Source: Pelomonas sp. BJYL3
GTDB taxonomy: Bacteria > Pseudomonadota > Gammaproteobacteria > Burkholderiales > Burkholderiaceae_C
Length of the DNA stretch: 64,000 bases
Direction of reading: 5' to 3'
Assembly (NCBI RefSeq): GCF_027257975.1
Contig: NZ_JANZKX010000005.1
Span: 124,001-188,000, forward strand
In this document: piece by piece, positions 23,655 through 31,674 of the stretch
How the letters are laid out: each line of letters starts with the position of its first letter
How positions within the stretch are numbered: position 1 is the first letter of the stretch
Translations under genes and position numbers: made by a program
Notes under the pieces: model-generated
Database searches by the model: none
The model's input: only the letters and a program-made list of their open reading frames with translations
What the model was told of the DNA's origin: nothing

Positions 23655-24802
23655 GCCTCGCCCCGTCCGCAGACCGGCAGGCCTGGCCCGAGCTGCTGGC
23701 TCCGTATGTTCTGAACCGTGGCCAGCTGCTGCCGACGGCGCTGTACGTCGCCGCCCTGGTCGGGGCCCGGGCCTGGGGCGCGTCGCCCTGGGTGCTGCAG
23801 CACCTCCTGTCCCTGTGGGTGGCCTACACCGCCGTCGGGCTGTGGTTGACGGGCTGCCGATGGGCCTGCGGGCGCACGCGGGTGGGCCCCTGGGCCGCCC
23901 GTCACGCGCGCTGGAGTGCCGTGGCGGTAGTGCTGGGCGCGCCGCTGCCCGCAGCGGGCGCCGCCCTGCTCGCGACGCAGCTCGGCACCCGGCTGTATGG
24001 CTGGCCCCTGAAGGAGATTCCGTGGCACCAGCTCCCGGCGCCATTGACCTTCGCCCTGGCCCTGCACGGTCTTCCCCTGCTCGGGCGCTGGCGCCAGTGG
24101 CGGCAGCAGCAGGGCCAGCGGGCACGCCAGGCCCAGCAGGCCGTGCTTTCGGACCTTGCCCGCCAGGTGACGCAGTCCGAGCTCAAGGCCCTGCAGGCCC
24201 AGATGGAGCCGCACTTTCTCTACAACACCCTGGCCGGCATCCAGTACCTGGTCCGTCACAACCCGGCGCTGGCCGACGAGATGCTGGGGCGCCTGCACCG
24301 CTACCTGCGCCTGGCGCTGCCTTCCATGCGGGCGCCCATGTCCACCCTGGCCCATGAGCTGGAGCTGGCCTCGCACTACCTGGCACTGGCGCAGATGCGC
24401 CTGGGCGAGCGCCTGCGTGTCGACATGCCTGCCGTGGCCGACGACCTGGGCGCACAGCCCCTGGCGCCGCTGATGCTGGGAACGCTGGTCGAGAATGCCC
24501 TCCAGCACGGCATCGAGCCCAGCGCCCGTGGCGGAACCATCCGCGTGCTGCTGCAGCGCGAGGCGGAAGGCAGCGAAGACGCGGCCTGGCTCCTGGCAGT
24601 GGAGGACGACGGCGTGGGCCTGTCCACCGGCCCGGCCGCCAGCGCCGGCTCGGGCCTGGGCCTGCACAATCTGCGCGAACGCCTGGCCCTGCTGCACGGA
24701 CCGCGGGCCCGGCTGTCGGTCACGAGCCGGCCGGGCGGCGGGGTGCGGGCGAGCCTGCACCTGCCCTGGCAGGCGTCCGATGCCGCTGCGGGCCGTCCCT
24801 GA
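23651..24802 (+). CDS. LytS/AlgZ-type sensor histidine kinase
   Basis: The 383-residue protein begins at a GTG that overlaps the previous stop. The N-terminal 150 residues hold about four hydrophobic segments (for example ALYVAALVGA, WVAYTAVGLWL, AVAVVLGAPLPAAG). A short coiled linker leads to the His_kinase signature QMEPHFLYNTL (phospho-His near residue 188), then the ATPase domain with LVENALQHGIEP (N box) and GSGLGLHNLRERL (G box). This kinase class signals to LytTR regulators, and one follows 46 bp downstream. There is no obvious periplasmic sensor domain, so the membrane bundle or the exported protein upstream may supply the signal. Confidence 0.92.
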   Translation: MSLAPSADRQAWPELLAPYVLNRGQLLPTALYVAALVGARAWGASPWVLQHLLSLWVAYTAVGLWLTGCRWACGRTRVGPWAARHARWSAVAVVLGAPLPAAGAALLATQLGTRLYGWPLKEIPWHQLPAPLTFALALHGLPLLGRWRQWRQQQGQRARQAQQAVLSDLARQVTQSELKALQAQMEPHFLYNTLAGIQYLVRHNPALADEMLGRLHRYLRLALPSMRAPMSTLAHELELASHYLALAQMRLGERLRVDMPAVADDLGAQPLAPLMLGTLVENALQHGIEPSARGGTIRVLLQREAEGSEDAAWLLAVEDDGVGLSTGPAASAGSGLGLHNLRERLALLHGPRARLSVTSRPGGGVRASLHLPWQASDAAAGRP

Positions 24803-24848
24803 AGCGGGCTGCGCCCGCCTTTTCCGTCAAGTGCTCTCCTGCCTGCCC

Positions 24849-25586
24849 ATGCCCCGTGCCCTGCTGATCGAAGACGAAGCCCTCCCGCGTGCCGCCCTGC
24901 GCGAGCAGCTGGCCCTGCTGTGGCCCGAGCTGGTGCTGGACGAGGCGCCCGACGGCCAGCAGGGCCTGGCGCTGTTCGAACAGCATCGACCCGAGCTCGT
25001 CTTCCTGGACATCCGCCTGCCTGTGCTGGATGGCCTGGCCCTGGCTCGACTGCTCTCGGGCCGGGCCCATCTCGTCTTCGTGACCGCCTACGAGCAGCAT
25101 GCGCTGCAGGCCTTCGAGCATGGCGCAGTCGACTACCTGCTCAAGCCCTTGCAGGTGGAGCGCCTGGCCCAGACCGTGCAGCGCCTGCGCGAGCGCCTGC
25201 GCCAGGCGCCACCAGACCTGGGCGCCGTGCTGGACCGCCTCGCCAGACCGCCGGCTGCACAGCCCCTGCGCTGGCTGCAGGTGGGGGAGGGCGAGGCCCT
25301 GCGCCTGCTGACGGTGGCCGAGGTCCTCTATTTCCAGTCCGACAGCAAGTACACCCAGGTCGTGGCGCAGGGCGGCGAGGCCTGGATACGCACCAGCCTC
25401 AAGGACCTGCTGGCCCAGCTGGATCCGCAGCAGTTCTGGCAGGTGCACCGCGGCAGCGTGGTCAACCTCAGCCATGTCGACTGGGTGGAGCGCCACGGCC
25501 TGGGGCAGATGCGCATCCACCTGCGTGACCACCCGCGCACCCTGGCGGTGAGCCAGAGCTTCCAGGGCAAGTTTCGCCAGATGTGA
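24849..25586 (+). CDS. LytTR-family response regulator
   Basis: The 245-residue regulator starts MPRALLIEDEALPRAALREQ; the ATG at 24849 gives a receiver domain of normal length, while an earlier in-frame ATG at 24780 adds a non-homologous leader. Phosphorylation Asp lies in LVFLDIRLPVLDG (about residue 56), with the switch Thr in VFVTAYEQHA and the Lys in DYLLKPLQ. The C-terminal LytTR DNA-binding domain reads YFQSDSKYTQV, SLKDLLAQLDP and FWQVHRGSVVNL. It pairs with the kinase upstream. Targets are unknown. Confidence 0.93.
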   Translation: MPRALLIEDEALPRAALREQLALLWPELVLDEAPDGQQGLALFEQHRPELVFLDIRLPVLDGLALARLLSGRAHLVFVTAYEQHALQAFEHGAVDYLLKPLQVERLAQTVQRLRERLRQAPPDLGAVLDRLARPPAAQPLRWLQVGEGEALRLLTVAEVLYFQSDSKYTQVVAQGGEAWIRTSLKDLLAQLDPQQFWQVHRGSVVNLSHVDWVERHGLGQMRIHLRDHPRTLAVSQSFQGKFRQM

Positions 25587-25641
25587 GGGGGCGTCGGCCT
25601 TCGTCGCCACCGGCTTGGGTCCGGCGCGGGATTGCTGTATT

Positions 25642-25703
25642 CTTCGCTTTGCGCGAAGGCTTGTTTGGGTGATTGGGTAGTAACAAAGTCTTCCGCGAAG
25701 ACT
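25642..25703. promoter_or_regulatory. Twin inverted repeats upstream of the LysR gene
   Basis: CTTCGC-TTTGC-GCGAAG (25642-25658) and AGTCTTC-CGC-GAAGACT (25687-25703) share the half-sites CTTC and GAAG. Their centres are 45 bp apart, about four helical turns. The second ends 23 bp before the LysR start. They are good candidates for an autoregulatory site. Confidence 0.5.
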
Positions 25704-25726
25704 AAATTACTGCCAAGGCCACTCAC

Positions 25727-26662
25727 ATGCGACTCGACCTCACCACCCTCAACCTCGTGCTGGCGATCGAACAGACCCGTTCGATCACCCGCGGCGCGGA
25801 GCGCGAGCACCTCGCACTGGCCGCGGCCTCCAAGCGGATTTCCGATCTGGAGACGCGCCTGGGTGTGCAACTGTTCGAGCGCCGCGCCCGTGGCGTGGAG
25901 CCCACCGAGGCCTGCCGCGCGCTGGTGCGCCACATCCGCTCCCTGCATGCCTCGCTGCATGCGCTGGAGAGCGAGGTGATGGAGTTCGCCCGCGGCATCA
26001 AGGGCCATCTGCGCATCGTGGCCAACAGCGGCGCCATTGCCGAGGCCCTGCCGCCGGACTTGGTGGCCTTCTCGCAGGCCCACCCGCAGATCCGCATCAG
26101 CCTGGAAGACCTGACCAGCGCCGAGGTGCAGGCCGCCGTGGCGGAAGGGCGCGCCGATGTCGGCGTGTTCACCGCGCCGCTGCTGGACAGCCGCATGCAG
26201 ACCTTCAACTACCGCTCTGGCCGCCTGGCCGTGCTGGTGCCCGAAGGCCATGCGCTGGCGGACCGCGCCTCGATCAGCTTTGACGAGCTCCTGGACTACG
26301 ACCTCGTCGGCCTTCATGCCGGCGCCGCCGCCCAGGAGCTGATGCGCGAGCAGGCCCTGGCCCGCGGCCGCACGCTCAACGCGCGCCTGCAGGTGCGCGG
26401 CTTCGATGCCATCGCCCAGCTCGTGGAATCGGGCCTGGGTGTCGCCGTGCTGCCCCAGGCGCCGGCCGAACGTTTTGCCCAGGTCTTCAAGGTCCGCCAG
26501 CTGCGGCTGGAGGAAGACTGGGCCCGGCGCGACTACGTGCTGGGCGTGCTGCGCCAAGAGCGCCTGCCCACCGTGGTCCAGCGATTCGTGGACGCCCTGT
26601 GCCCGCCCGAGACCCGGACCGAGACCACGGCCACCACCCAACCCCTGCGCGGCACGGCCTGA
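25727..26662 (+). CDS. LysR-type transcriptional regulator
   Basis: The 311-residue protein has an N-terminal helix-turn-helix (LNLVLAIEQTRSITRGAERE, ALAAASKRISDLETRLGVQL, FERRARGVEPTEAC) and a periplasmic-binding-protein-like effector domain (LRIVANSGAIAEALPPDL, GRADVGVF, LVESGLGVAVLPQ). It is codirectional with leuC and 33 bp upstream of it. Regulators of this subgroup often stand next to leuCD in Burkholderiales. Control of leucine biosynthesis or response to a branched organic acid is plausible but not shown by the sequence. Confidence 0.9.
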   Translation: MRLDLTTLNLVLAIEQTRSITRGAEREHLALAAASKRISDLETRLGVQLFERRARGVEPTEACRALVRHIRSLHASLHALESEVMEFARGIKGHLRIVANSGAIAEALPPDLVAFSQAHPQIRISLEDLTSAEVQAAVAEGRADVGVFTAPLLDSRMQTFNYRSGRLAVLVPEGHALADRASISFDELLDYDLVGLHAGAAAQELMREQALARGRTLNARLQVRGFDAIAQLVESGLGVAVLPQAPAERFAQVFKVRQLRLEEDWARRDYVLGVLRQERLPTVVQRFVDALCPPETRTETTATTQPLRGTA

Positions 26663-26695
26663 CCCGCTGGCCGCATCACAGCCTGAGAGACCCAC

Positions 26696-28108
26696 ATGAG
26701 CGCACGCACCCTCTACGACAAGCTCTGGGACGAGCACGTCGTGCACACCGAGGAAGACGGCACGGCCGTGCTCTACATCGACCGCCATCTCGTCCATGAG
26801 GTGACCAGCCCGCAGGCCTTCGAGGGTCTGGACATGGCGGGCCGCAAGGTCTGGCGCCTGTCAGCCAACCTGGCGGTGAGCGACCACAATGTGCCCACCA
26901 CCGACCGCAGCGCCGGCATCGCCGATCCCATTTCGCGCCTGCAGGTCGACACTCTGGATGCCAACTGCGACCGCCATGGCATCACCCAGTTCAAGATGAG
27001 CGACCGCCGCCAGGGCATCGTCCACGTGATCGGCCCGGAGCAGGGCGCCACGCTGCCCGGCATGACGGTGGTCTGCGGCGACAGCCACACCTCCACCCAC
27101 GGTGCCTTCGGTGCGCTGGCCCACGGCATCGGCACCTCCGAGGTCGAGCATGTGCTGGCCACGCAGACGCTGCTCGCCAAGAAGGCGAAGAACATGCTGG
27201 TGAAGGTCGAGGGTCAGGTCTTGCCTGGCGTCGGCGCCAAGGACATCGTGCTGGCCATCATCGGCAGGATCGGCACGGCCGGCGGCACGGGCTACACCAT
27301 CGAGTTCGCCGGGTCGGCCATCCGTGCGCTGAGCATGGAAGGCCGCATGACGGTCTGCAACATGGCCATCGAGGCCGGTGCCCGCGCCGGACTGGTCGCG
27401 GTGGACGAGGTCACCCTCAGCTACGTCAAGGGCCGTCCCTTCTCGCCGCAGGGCGTGGAATGGGAGCAGGCGATGAAGTACTGGCGCACCCTGCACTCGG
27501 ATGCCGGCGCGCACTTCGACGCCGTGGTCGAGCTGGACGCCGCACAGATCCGCCCCCAGGTCACCTGGGGCACCTCGCCCGAGATGGTGCTGTCCATCGA
27601 GGACCGCGTGCCTGACCCTGACAAGGAAAAGGACGCCGTCAAGCGCGGCGCCATCGAGCGCGCGCTGACCTACATGGCCCTGGAGCCCAACAAGGCCATC
27701 AGCGACATCCGCATCGACAAGGTCTTCATCGGCTCCTGCACCAACAGTCGCATCGAGGACATGCGCGAAGCCGCCGCCGTGGTGAAGCGCCTCGGTGGCC
27801 GCATCGCCAGCAATGTGCGCCTGGCCCTCGTGGTGCCGGGCTCGGGTCTGGTGAAGGCGCAGGCCGAGGCTGAAGGCCTGGACCGCATCTTCACCGCCGC
27901 GGGTTTCGAGTGGCGCGAGCCGGGCTGCTCCATGTGCCTGGCCATGAATGCCGACCGCCTGGAGCCGGGCGAGCGCTGCGCTTCCACCAGCAACCGCAAC
28001 TTCGAAGGCCGCCAGGGCGCGGGTGGCCGCACCCATCTGGTGAGCCCGGCCATGGCGGCCGCGGCCGCGATGCAGGGCCATTTCGTCGACGTGCGCAAGA
28101 TCGCCTGA
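26696..28108 (+). CDS. leuC: 3-isopropylmalate dehydratase large subunit
   Basis: The 470-residue aconitase-family subunit isomerises 2- to 3-isopropylmalate with LeuD. The three Fe-S cluster Cys are visible in GSCTNSR and [11 protein letters not shown]. Further landmarks are [20 protein letters not shown] and RNFEGRQG. Length is normal for LeuC. It follows the LysR gene by 33 bp and precedes leuD by 10 bp, so it forms a leuCD-x-B operon. Confidence 0.97.
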   Translation: MSARTLYDKLWDEHVVHTEEDGTAVLYIDRHLVHEVTSPQAFEGLDMAGRKVWRLSANLAVSDHNVPTTDRSAGIADPISRLQVDTLDANCDRHGITQFKMSDRRQGIVHVIGPEQGATLPGMTVVCGDSHTSTHGAFGALAHGIGTSEVEHVLATQTLLAKKAKNMLVKVEGQVLPGVGAKDIVLAIIGRIGTAGGTGYTIEFAGSAIRALSMEGRMTVCNMAIEAGARAGLVAVDEVTLSYVKGRPFSPQGVEWEQAMKYWRTLHSDAGAHFDAVVELDAAQIRPQVTWGTSPEMVLSIEDRVPDPDKEKDAVKRGAIERALTYMALEPNKAISDIRIDKVFIGSCTNSRIEDMREAAAVVKRLGGRIASNVRLALVVPGSGLVKAQAEAEGLDRIFTAAGFEWREPGCSMCLAMNADRLEPGERCASTSNRNFEGRQGAGGRTHLVSPAMAAAAAMQGHFVDVRKIA

Positions 28109-28118
28109 GGACCCCGTC

Positions 28119-28763
28119 ATGGAAAAGTTCACCATCCACAAGGGCCTCGTGGCGCCCATGGACCGCGACAACGTCGACACCGACGCCATCATCCCCAAGC
28201 AGTTCCTGAAGTCCATCAAGCGCACCGGCTTCGGCCCCAACCTGTTTGACGAATGGCGCTACCTGGACAAGGGCGAGCCCGGCCAAGATCCCGCCTCGCG
28301 CAAGCCCAATCCGGACTTCGTGCTGAACCAGCCGCGCTACGCGGGCGCTTCCATCCTGATCGCCCGCAGCAACTTCGGCTGCGGCTCCAGCCGCGAGCAC
28401 GCGCCCTGGGCCCTGGAGCAGTACGGCTTCCGCGCGCTGATCGCGCCCAGCTTCGCCGACATCTTCTTCAACAACTGCTTCAAGAACGGCGTGCTGCCCA
28501 TCGTGCTGCCGGAGAGCCAGGTGGCCCGCCTGTTCGACGAGGTCCACGCCTTCCCCGGCTACCAGCTGACGGTGGACCTGGAGCGCCAGGTCGTGATCAA
28601 GGCGGACGGCACCGAGCTGCCCTTCGAGGTGCAGCCCTTCCGCAAGTACTGCCTGCTCAACGGCTTCGACGACATCGGCCTGACCCTGCGCCATGCCGAG
28701 AAGATCAAGGCCTTCGAGGCCGAGCGCCTGCTGGTCAAGCCCTGGCTGGGCCGGCGCATCTGA
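28119..28763 (+). CDS. leuD: 3-isopropylmalate dehydratase small subunit
   Basis: The 214-residue subunit shows the swivel-domain motifs [34 protein letters not shown] and the KNGVLPIVL strand. It completes the LeuCD enzyme, placing substrate specificity at the SREH loop. The length is typical for the long proteobacterial LeuD. It lies 10 bp behind leuC. Confidence 0.97.
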   Translation: MEKFTIHKGLVAPMDRDNVDTDAIIPKQFLKSIKRTGFGPNLFDEWRYLDKGEPGQDPASRKPNPDFVLNQPRYAGASILIARSNFGCGSSREHAPWALEQYGFRALIAPSFADIFFNNCFKNGVLPIVLPESQVARLFDEVHAFPGYQLTVDLERQVVIKADGTELPFEVQPFRKYCLLNGFDDIGLTLRHAEKIKAFEAERLLVKPWLGRRI

Positions 28764-28785
28764 GGCGGGCGAGGGCGCTGCCGTG

Positions 28786-29070
28786 ATGGCCCCGAGAGCC
28801 TGGTTCCGCCGTGTGGTGCTGGCCAGGCCCGGGCTCGCCTTCATCGTGATGGTGCTGAGCTTCTTTGCCTTCGGCATCGGCACGCTCAACCTCTTTCACC
28901 TGCTCTCTGCCAACGGGCGCTTCCTGCTGGACCACGGCTGGGACGCCGTGCTGGAAGGCGGCTTGCGCCAGCTGCTGGAGCTGCTGCTCAACGGATTCCT
29001 GGCCATGATGGCCTATGTGGTGTTCAAGGCCTGCGAGCACCGCCTGAGCCACTGGCTGTCGGACGACTGA
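28786..29070 (+). CDS. Small membrane protein between leuD and leuB
   Basis: The 94-residue protein has two hydrophobic stretches, LAFIVMVLSFFAFGIGTLNL (about residues 17-36) and LLNGFLAMMAYVVFKA (about 67-82), with a charged C-terminus (HRLSHWLSDD). A GTG directly before the ATG is an alternative start. It lies 22 bp after leuD and 25 bp before leuB in the same direction and is presumably co-transcribed. I do not recognise a family. A role in leucine synthesis is not implied by the sequence. Confidence 0.75.
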   Translation: MAPRAWFRRVVLARPGLAFIVMVLSFFAFGIGTLNLFHLLSANGRFLLDHGWDAVLEGGLRQLLELLLNGFLAMMAYVVFKACEHRLSHWLSDD

Positions 29071-29095
29071 CCCCCATTTTCGAGACTGACCCACC

Positions 29096-30199
29096 ATGAA
29101 GATTGCAATCCTGCCGGGTGACGGCATCGGCACCGAGATCGTCGCTGAAGCCGTCAAGGTGCTGAAGGTCCTGGACCTGCCCTTCGAGATGGAGACCGCG
29201 CCCGTGGGCGGCGCGGCCTACGAGGCCGCCGGCCACCCGCTGCCCGAGAGCACCCTGGCCCTGGCCAAGGCGGCGGACGCCGTGCTCTTCGGCGCCGTGG
29301 GCGACTGGAAGTACGACACCCTGGAGCGCCGCCTGCGCCCCGAGCAGGCCATCCTGGGCCTGCGCAGGGAGCTGGGGCTCTTCGCCAACTTCCGCCCGGC
29401 CATCTGCTATCCCGAGCTGACGCACGCCTCCAGCCTCAAGCCCGAACTCGTGGCCGGCCTGGACATCCTCATCATCCGCGAGCTGACCGGCGACATCTAC
29501 TTCGGTCAGCCCCGCGGCCGTCGCACCGCGGTGGACGGTCATTTCCCCGGCGCCGAGGAAGCCTTCGACACCATGCGCTACTCGCGCCCCGAGATCGAGC
29601 GCATCGCCCACGTCGCCTTCCAGGCCGCCCGCAAGCGCAACAGGAAGGTCACCAGCGTCGACAAGGCCAATGTGCTGGAGACCTTCCAGTTCTGGAAGGA
29701 CGTGGTCACCGAGGTCCATGCCCAGTACCCCGATGTGGAGCTGGAGCACATGTACGTGGACAACGCCGCGATGCAGCTTGTGAAGGCGCCCAAGAAGTTC
29801 GATGTGGTCGTAACTGGCAATATGTTCGGTGATATCCTGTCCGACGAAGCGGCCATGCTGACGGGTTCCATCGGCATGCTGCCTTCGGCCTCGCTGAATG
29901 CGGCCAACCAGGGCTTGTACGAGCCCAGCCACGGCAGCGCGCCTGACATCGCCGGCAAGGGGATCGCGAATCCCCTGGCCACCATCCTCTCCGCTGCCAT
30001 GATGCTCAAGTTCTCCCTGAATCAGCCGGAAGCCGCCGCCCGTATCGAGGCCGCGGTGCAGTCCGTGCTGTCGCAGGGCCTGCGCACCGCCGACATCCAT
30101 TCGGAAGGCACGCGCAAGGTGAGCACCCGCGAGATGGGTGATGCCGTGGTGGCTGCCGTCACGGCAGGTGTCACCATGACCAAAACCATTAAGGGCTGA
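29096..30199 (+). CDS. leuB: 3-isopropylmalate dehydrogenase
   Basis: The 367-residue enzyme starts [20 protein letters not shown], the NAD-binding start of the family. It oxidatively decarboxylates 3-isopropylmalate. Substrate and metal residues lie in [29 protein letters not shown] (Lys) and [14 protein letters not shown] (Asp metal ligands). NAD specificity residues follow in [14 protein letters not shown]. It is the last gene of the leu cluster and precedes asd after 93 bp of structured spacer. Confidence 0.97.
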   Translation: MKIAILPGDGIGTEIVAEAVKVLKVLDLPFEMETAPVGGAAYEAAGHPLPESTLALAKAADAVLFGAVGDWKYDTLERRLRPEQAILGLRRELGLFANFRPAICYPELTHASSLKPELVAGLDILIIRELTGDIYFGQPRGRRTAVDGHFPGAEEAFDTMRYSRPEIERIAHVAFQAARKRNRKVTSVDKANVLETFQFWKDVVTEVHAQYPDVELEHMYVDNAAMQLVKAPKKFDVVVTGNMFGDILSDEAAMLTGSIGMLPSASLNAANQGLYEPSHGSAPDIAGKGIANPLATILSAAMMLKFSLNQPEAAARIEAAVQSVLSQGLRTADIHSEGTRKVSTREMGDAVVAAVTAGVTMTKTIKG

Positions 30200-30204
30200 T
30201 CCAG

Positions 30205-30269
30205 CTCCGGTTCGTCTCGCCTCCACAAACCCGGCGAACGAGCCGGAGAAGGACCAGAAGGGTTTGTGG
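30205..30269 (+). promoter_or_regulatory. Interleaved stem-loops in the leuB-asd spacer
   Basis: Stem A pairs 30205-30215 with 30238-30248 (11 bp with one G-U). Stem B pairs CCACAAACCC (30223-30232) with GGGTTTGTGG (30260-30269), 10 bp perfect. The arms alternate A-B-A-B, so in RNA the two stems form an H-type pseudoknot or exclude one another. The asd ribosome binding region (AAAGGAAG) begins 12 bases later. Attenuation or RNA-level control of asd is possible. Confidence 0.5.
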
Positions 30270-30292
30270 TGTGAGATGACAAAGGAAGCAAG

Positions 30293-31423
30293 ATGACGAC
30301 TCTCGTAGGTTTGGTGGGCTGGCGTGGCATGGTCGGCTCTGTGCTCATGGACCGCATGACGGCCGAGCGCGATTTCGACCTGATCGAACCGCTGTTCTTC
30401 AGCACCTCCAATGCCGGCGGCAAGGCCCCGGCCCAGGCGAAGAACGAAACCACGCTGCAGGACGCCTTCGATATCGAGCAGCTCAAGCGCTGCGAGATCA
30501 TCATCACCGCCCAGGGCGGCGACTACACCAGCGAGGTCTTCCCCAAGCTGCGCGCTGCAGGCTGGAACGGCCACTGGATCGACGCCGCCTCCACCCTGCG
30601 CATGAAGGATGACGCCGTCATCATCCTGGATCCGGTCAATCTGCCCGTGATCAAGGACGCCCTGGCCAAGGGCGGTCGCAACTGGGTGGGCGGCAACTGC
30701 ACCGTCTCCTGCATGCTGATGGGCGTGGGCGCGCTCTACAAGGCCGGCCTGGTCGAGTGGATGAGCACCCAGACCTACCAGGCGGCCTCCGGCGGCGGCG
30801 CCCAGCACATGCGCGAGCTGCTGACGCAGTTCGGCACCCTGAACGCCGAGGTGCGTGAACTGCTGGCCGACCCTAAGAGCGCCATCCTCGAGATCGACCG
30901 CAAGATCATCGCCAAGCAGCGCAGCCTGAGCGCCAGCGAGACGGCCAATTTCGGCGTGCCCCTGGGCGGATCGCTGATCCCCTGGATCGACAAGGACCTG
31001 GGCAACGGCACCTCCCGCGAAGAGTGGAAGGGCATGGCCGAGACCAACAAGATCCTGGGTCAGGGCGAGGGCTTCGGTTCGCCGGCCGTGCCGGTGGATG
31101 GCTTCTGCGTGCGCGTGGGCGCCATGCGCTGCCACAGCCAGGCCCTGACCTTCAAGCTCAAGAAGGACGTGCCCCTGGCCGACATCGAGGCCATGATCGC
31201 CGCCGACAACGAATGGGTGAAAGTCGTCCCCAATACCCGGGAAGCCACCATCCAGGACCTGACGCCCGTGGCCGTCACCGGCACCCTGGGCATCCCGGTG
31301 GGCCGCCTGCGCAAGATGGCCATGGGCCCCGAGTACCTGGGCGCCTTCACCATCGGCGACCAGCTGCTGTGGGGTGCTGCGGAACCGCTGCGCCGCATGC
31401 TGCGCATTCTGCTGAGTCAGTAA
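30293..31423 (+). CDS. asd: Aspartate-semialdehyde dehydrogenase
   Basis: The 376-residue enzyme reduces aspartyl phosphate in the lysine/threonine/methionine pathway. The N-terminus [18 protein letters not shown] is the NADP-binding Rossmann loop. The catalytic Cys is in [12 protein letters not shown]. Substrate-binding Arg/His appear in [11 protein letters not shown]. The length fits the Gram-negative group (E. coli-like). The start follows AAAGGAAG. Confidence 0.97.
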   Translation: MTTLVGLVGWRGMVGSVLMDRMTAERDFDLIEPLFFSTSNAGGKAPAQAKNETTLQDAFDIEQLKRCEIIITAQGGDYTSEVFPKLRAAGWNGHWIDAASTLRMKDDAVIILDPVNLPVIKDALAKGGRNWVGGNCTVSCMLMGVGALYKAGLVEWMSTQTYQAASGGGAQHMRELLTQFGTLNAEVRELLADPKSAILEIDRKIIAKQRSLSASETANFGVPLGGSLIPWIDKDLGNGTSREEWKGMAETNKILGQGEGFGSPAVPVDGFCVRVGAMRCHSQALTFKLKKDVPLADIEAMIAADNEWVKVVPNTREATIQDLTPVAVTGTLGIPVGRLRKMAMGPEYLGAFTIGDQLLWGAAEPLRRMLRILLSQ

Positions 31424-31443
31424 AATCCCTCGGCCAGCCTTCG

Positions 31444-31481
31444 CTACCCGTTGCCCACATGCGACAGCTGGTAACGGGTAG
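31444..31481. repeat. Inverted repeat between asd and fimV
   Basis: CTACCCGTT (31444-31452) and AACGGGTAG (31473-31481) are perfect 9-bp arms around a 20-base centre, starting 21 bp after the asd stop. No T-tract follows, so it is at best a weak rho-independent terminator or an mRNA 3'-end stem. The remainder of the 251-bp asd-fimV gap shows no gene. Confidence 0.5.
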
Positions 31482-31674
31482 TGAACCAGACGCTTGTCAA
31501 GGGTGAAATTCAGCCTTTGCATGAGTTGTCTGGCGTATATGCTTGACGCTGTTGTGATTTCTGCAGCGCTGAAGCCGTGTACGACAGCATCTCGAGGGCT
31601 GTGATCCACATAACAAACATCGTCGAAACAGGCGGACACCTTGGGGTGCCCGCTTTGTTGCTTTGGGGGACGCC

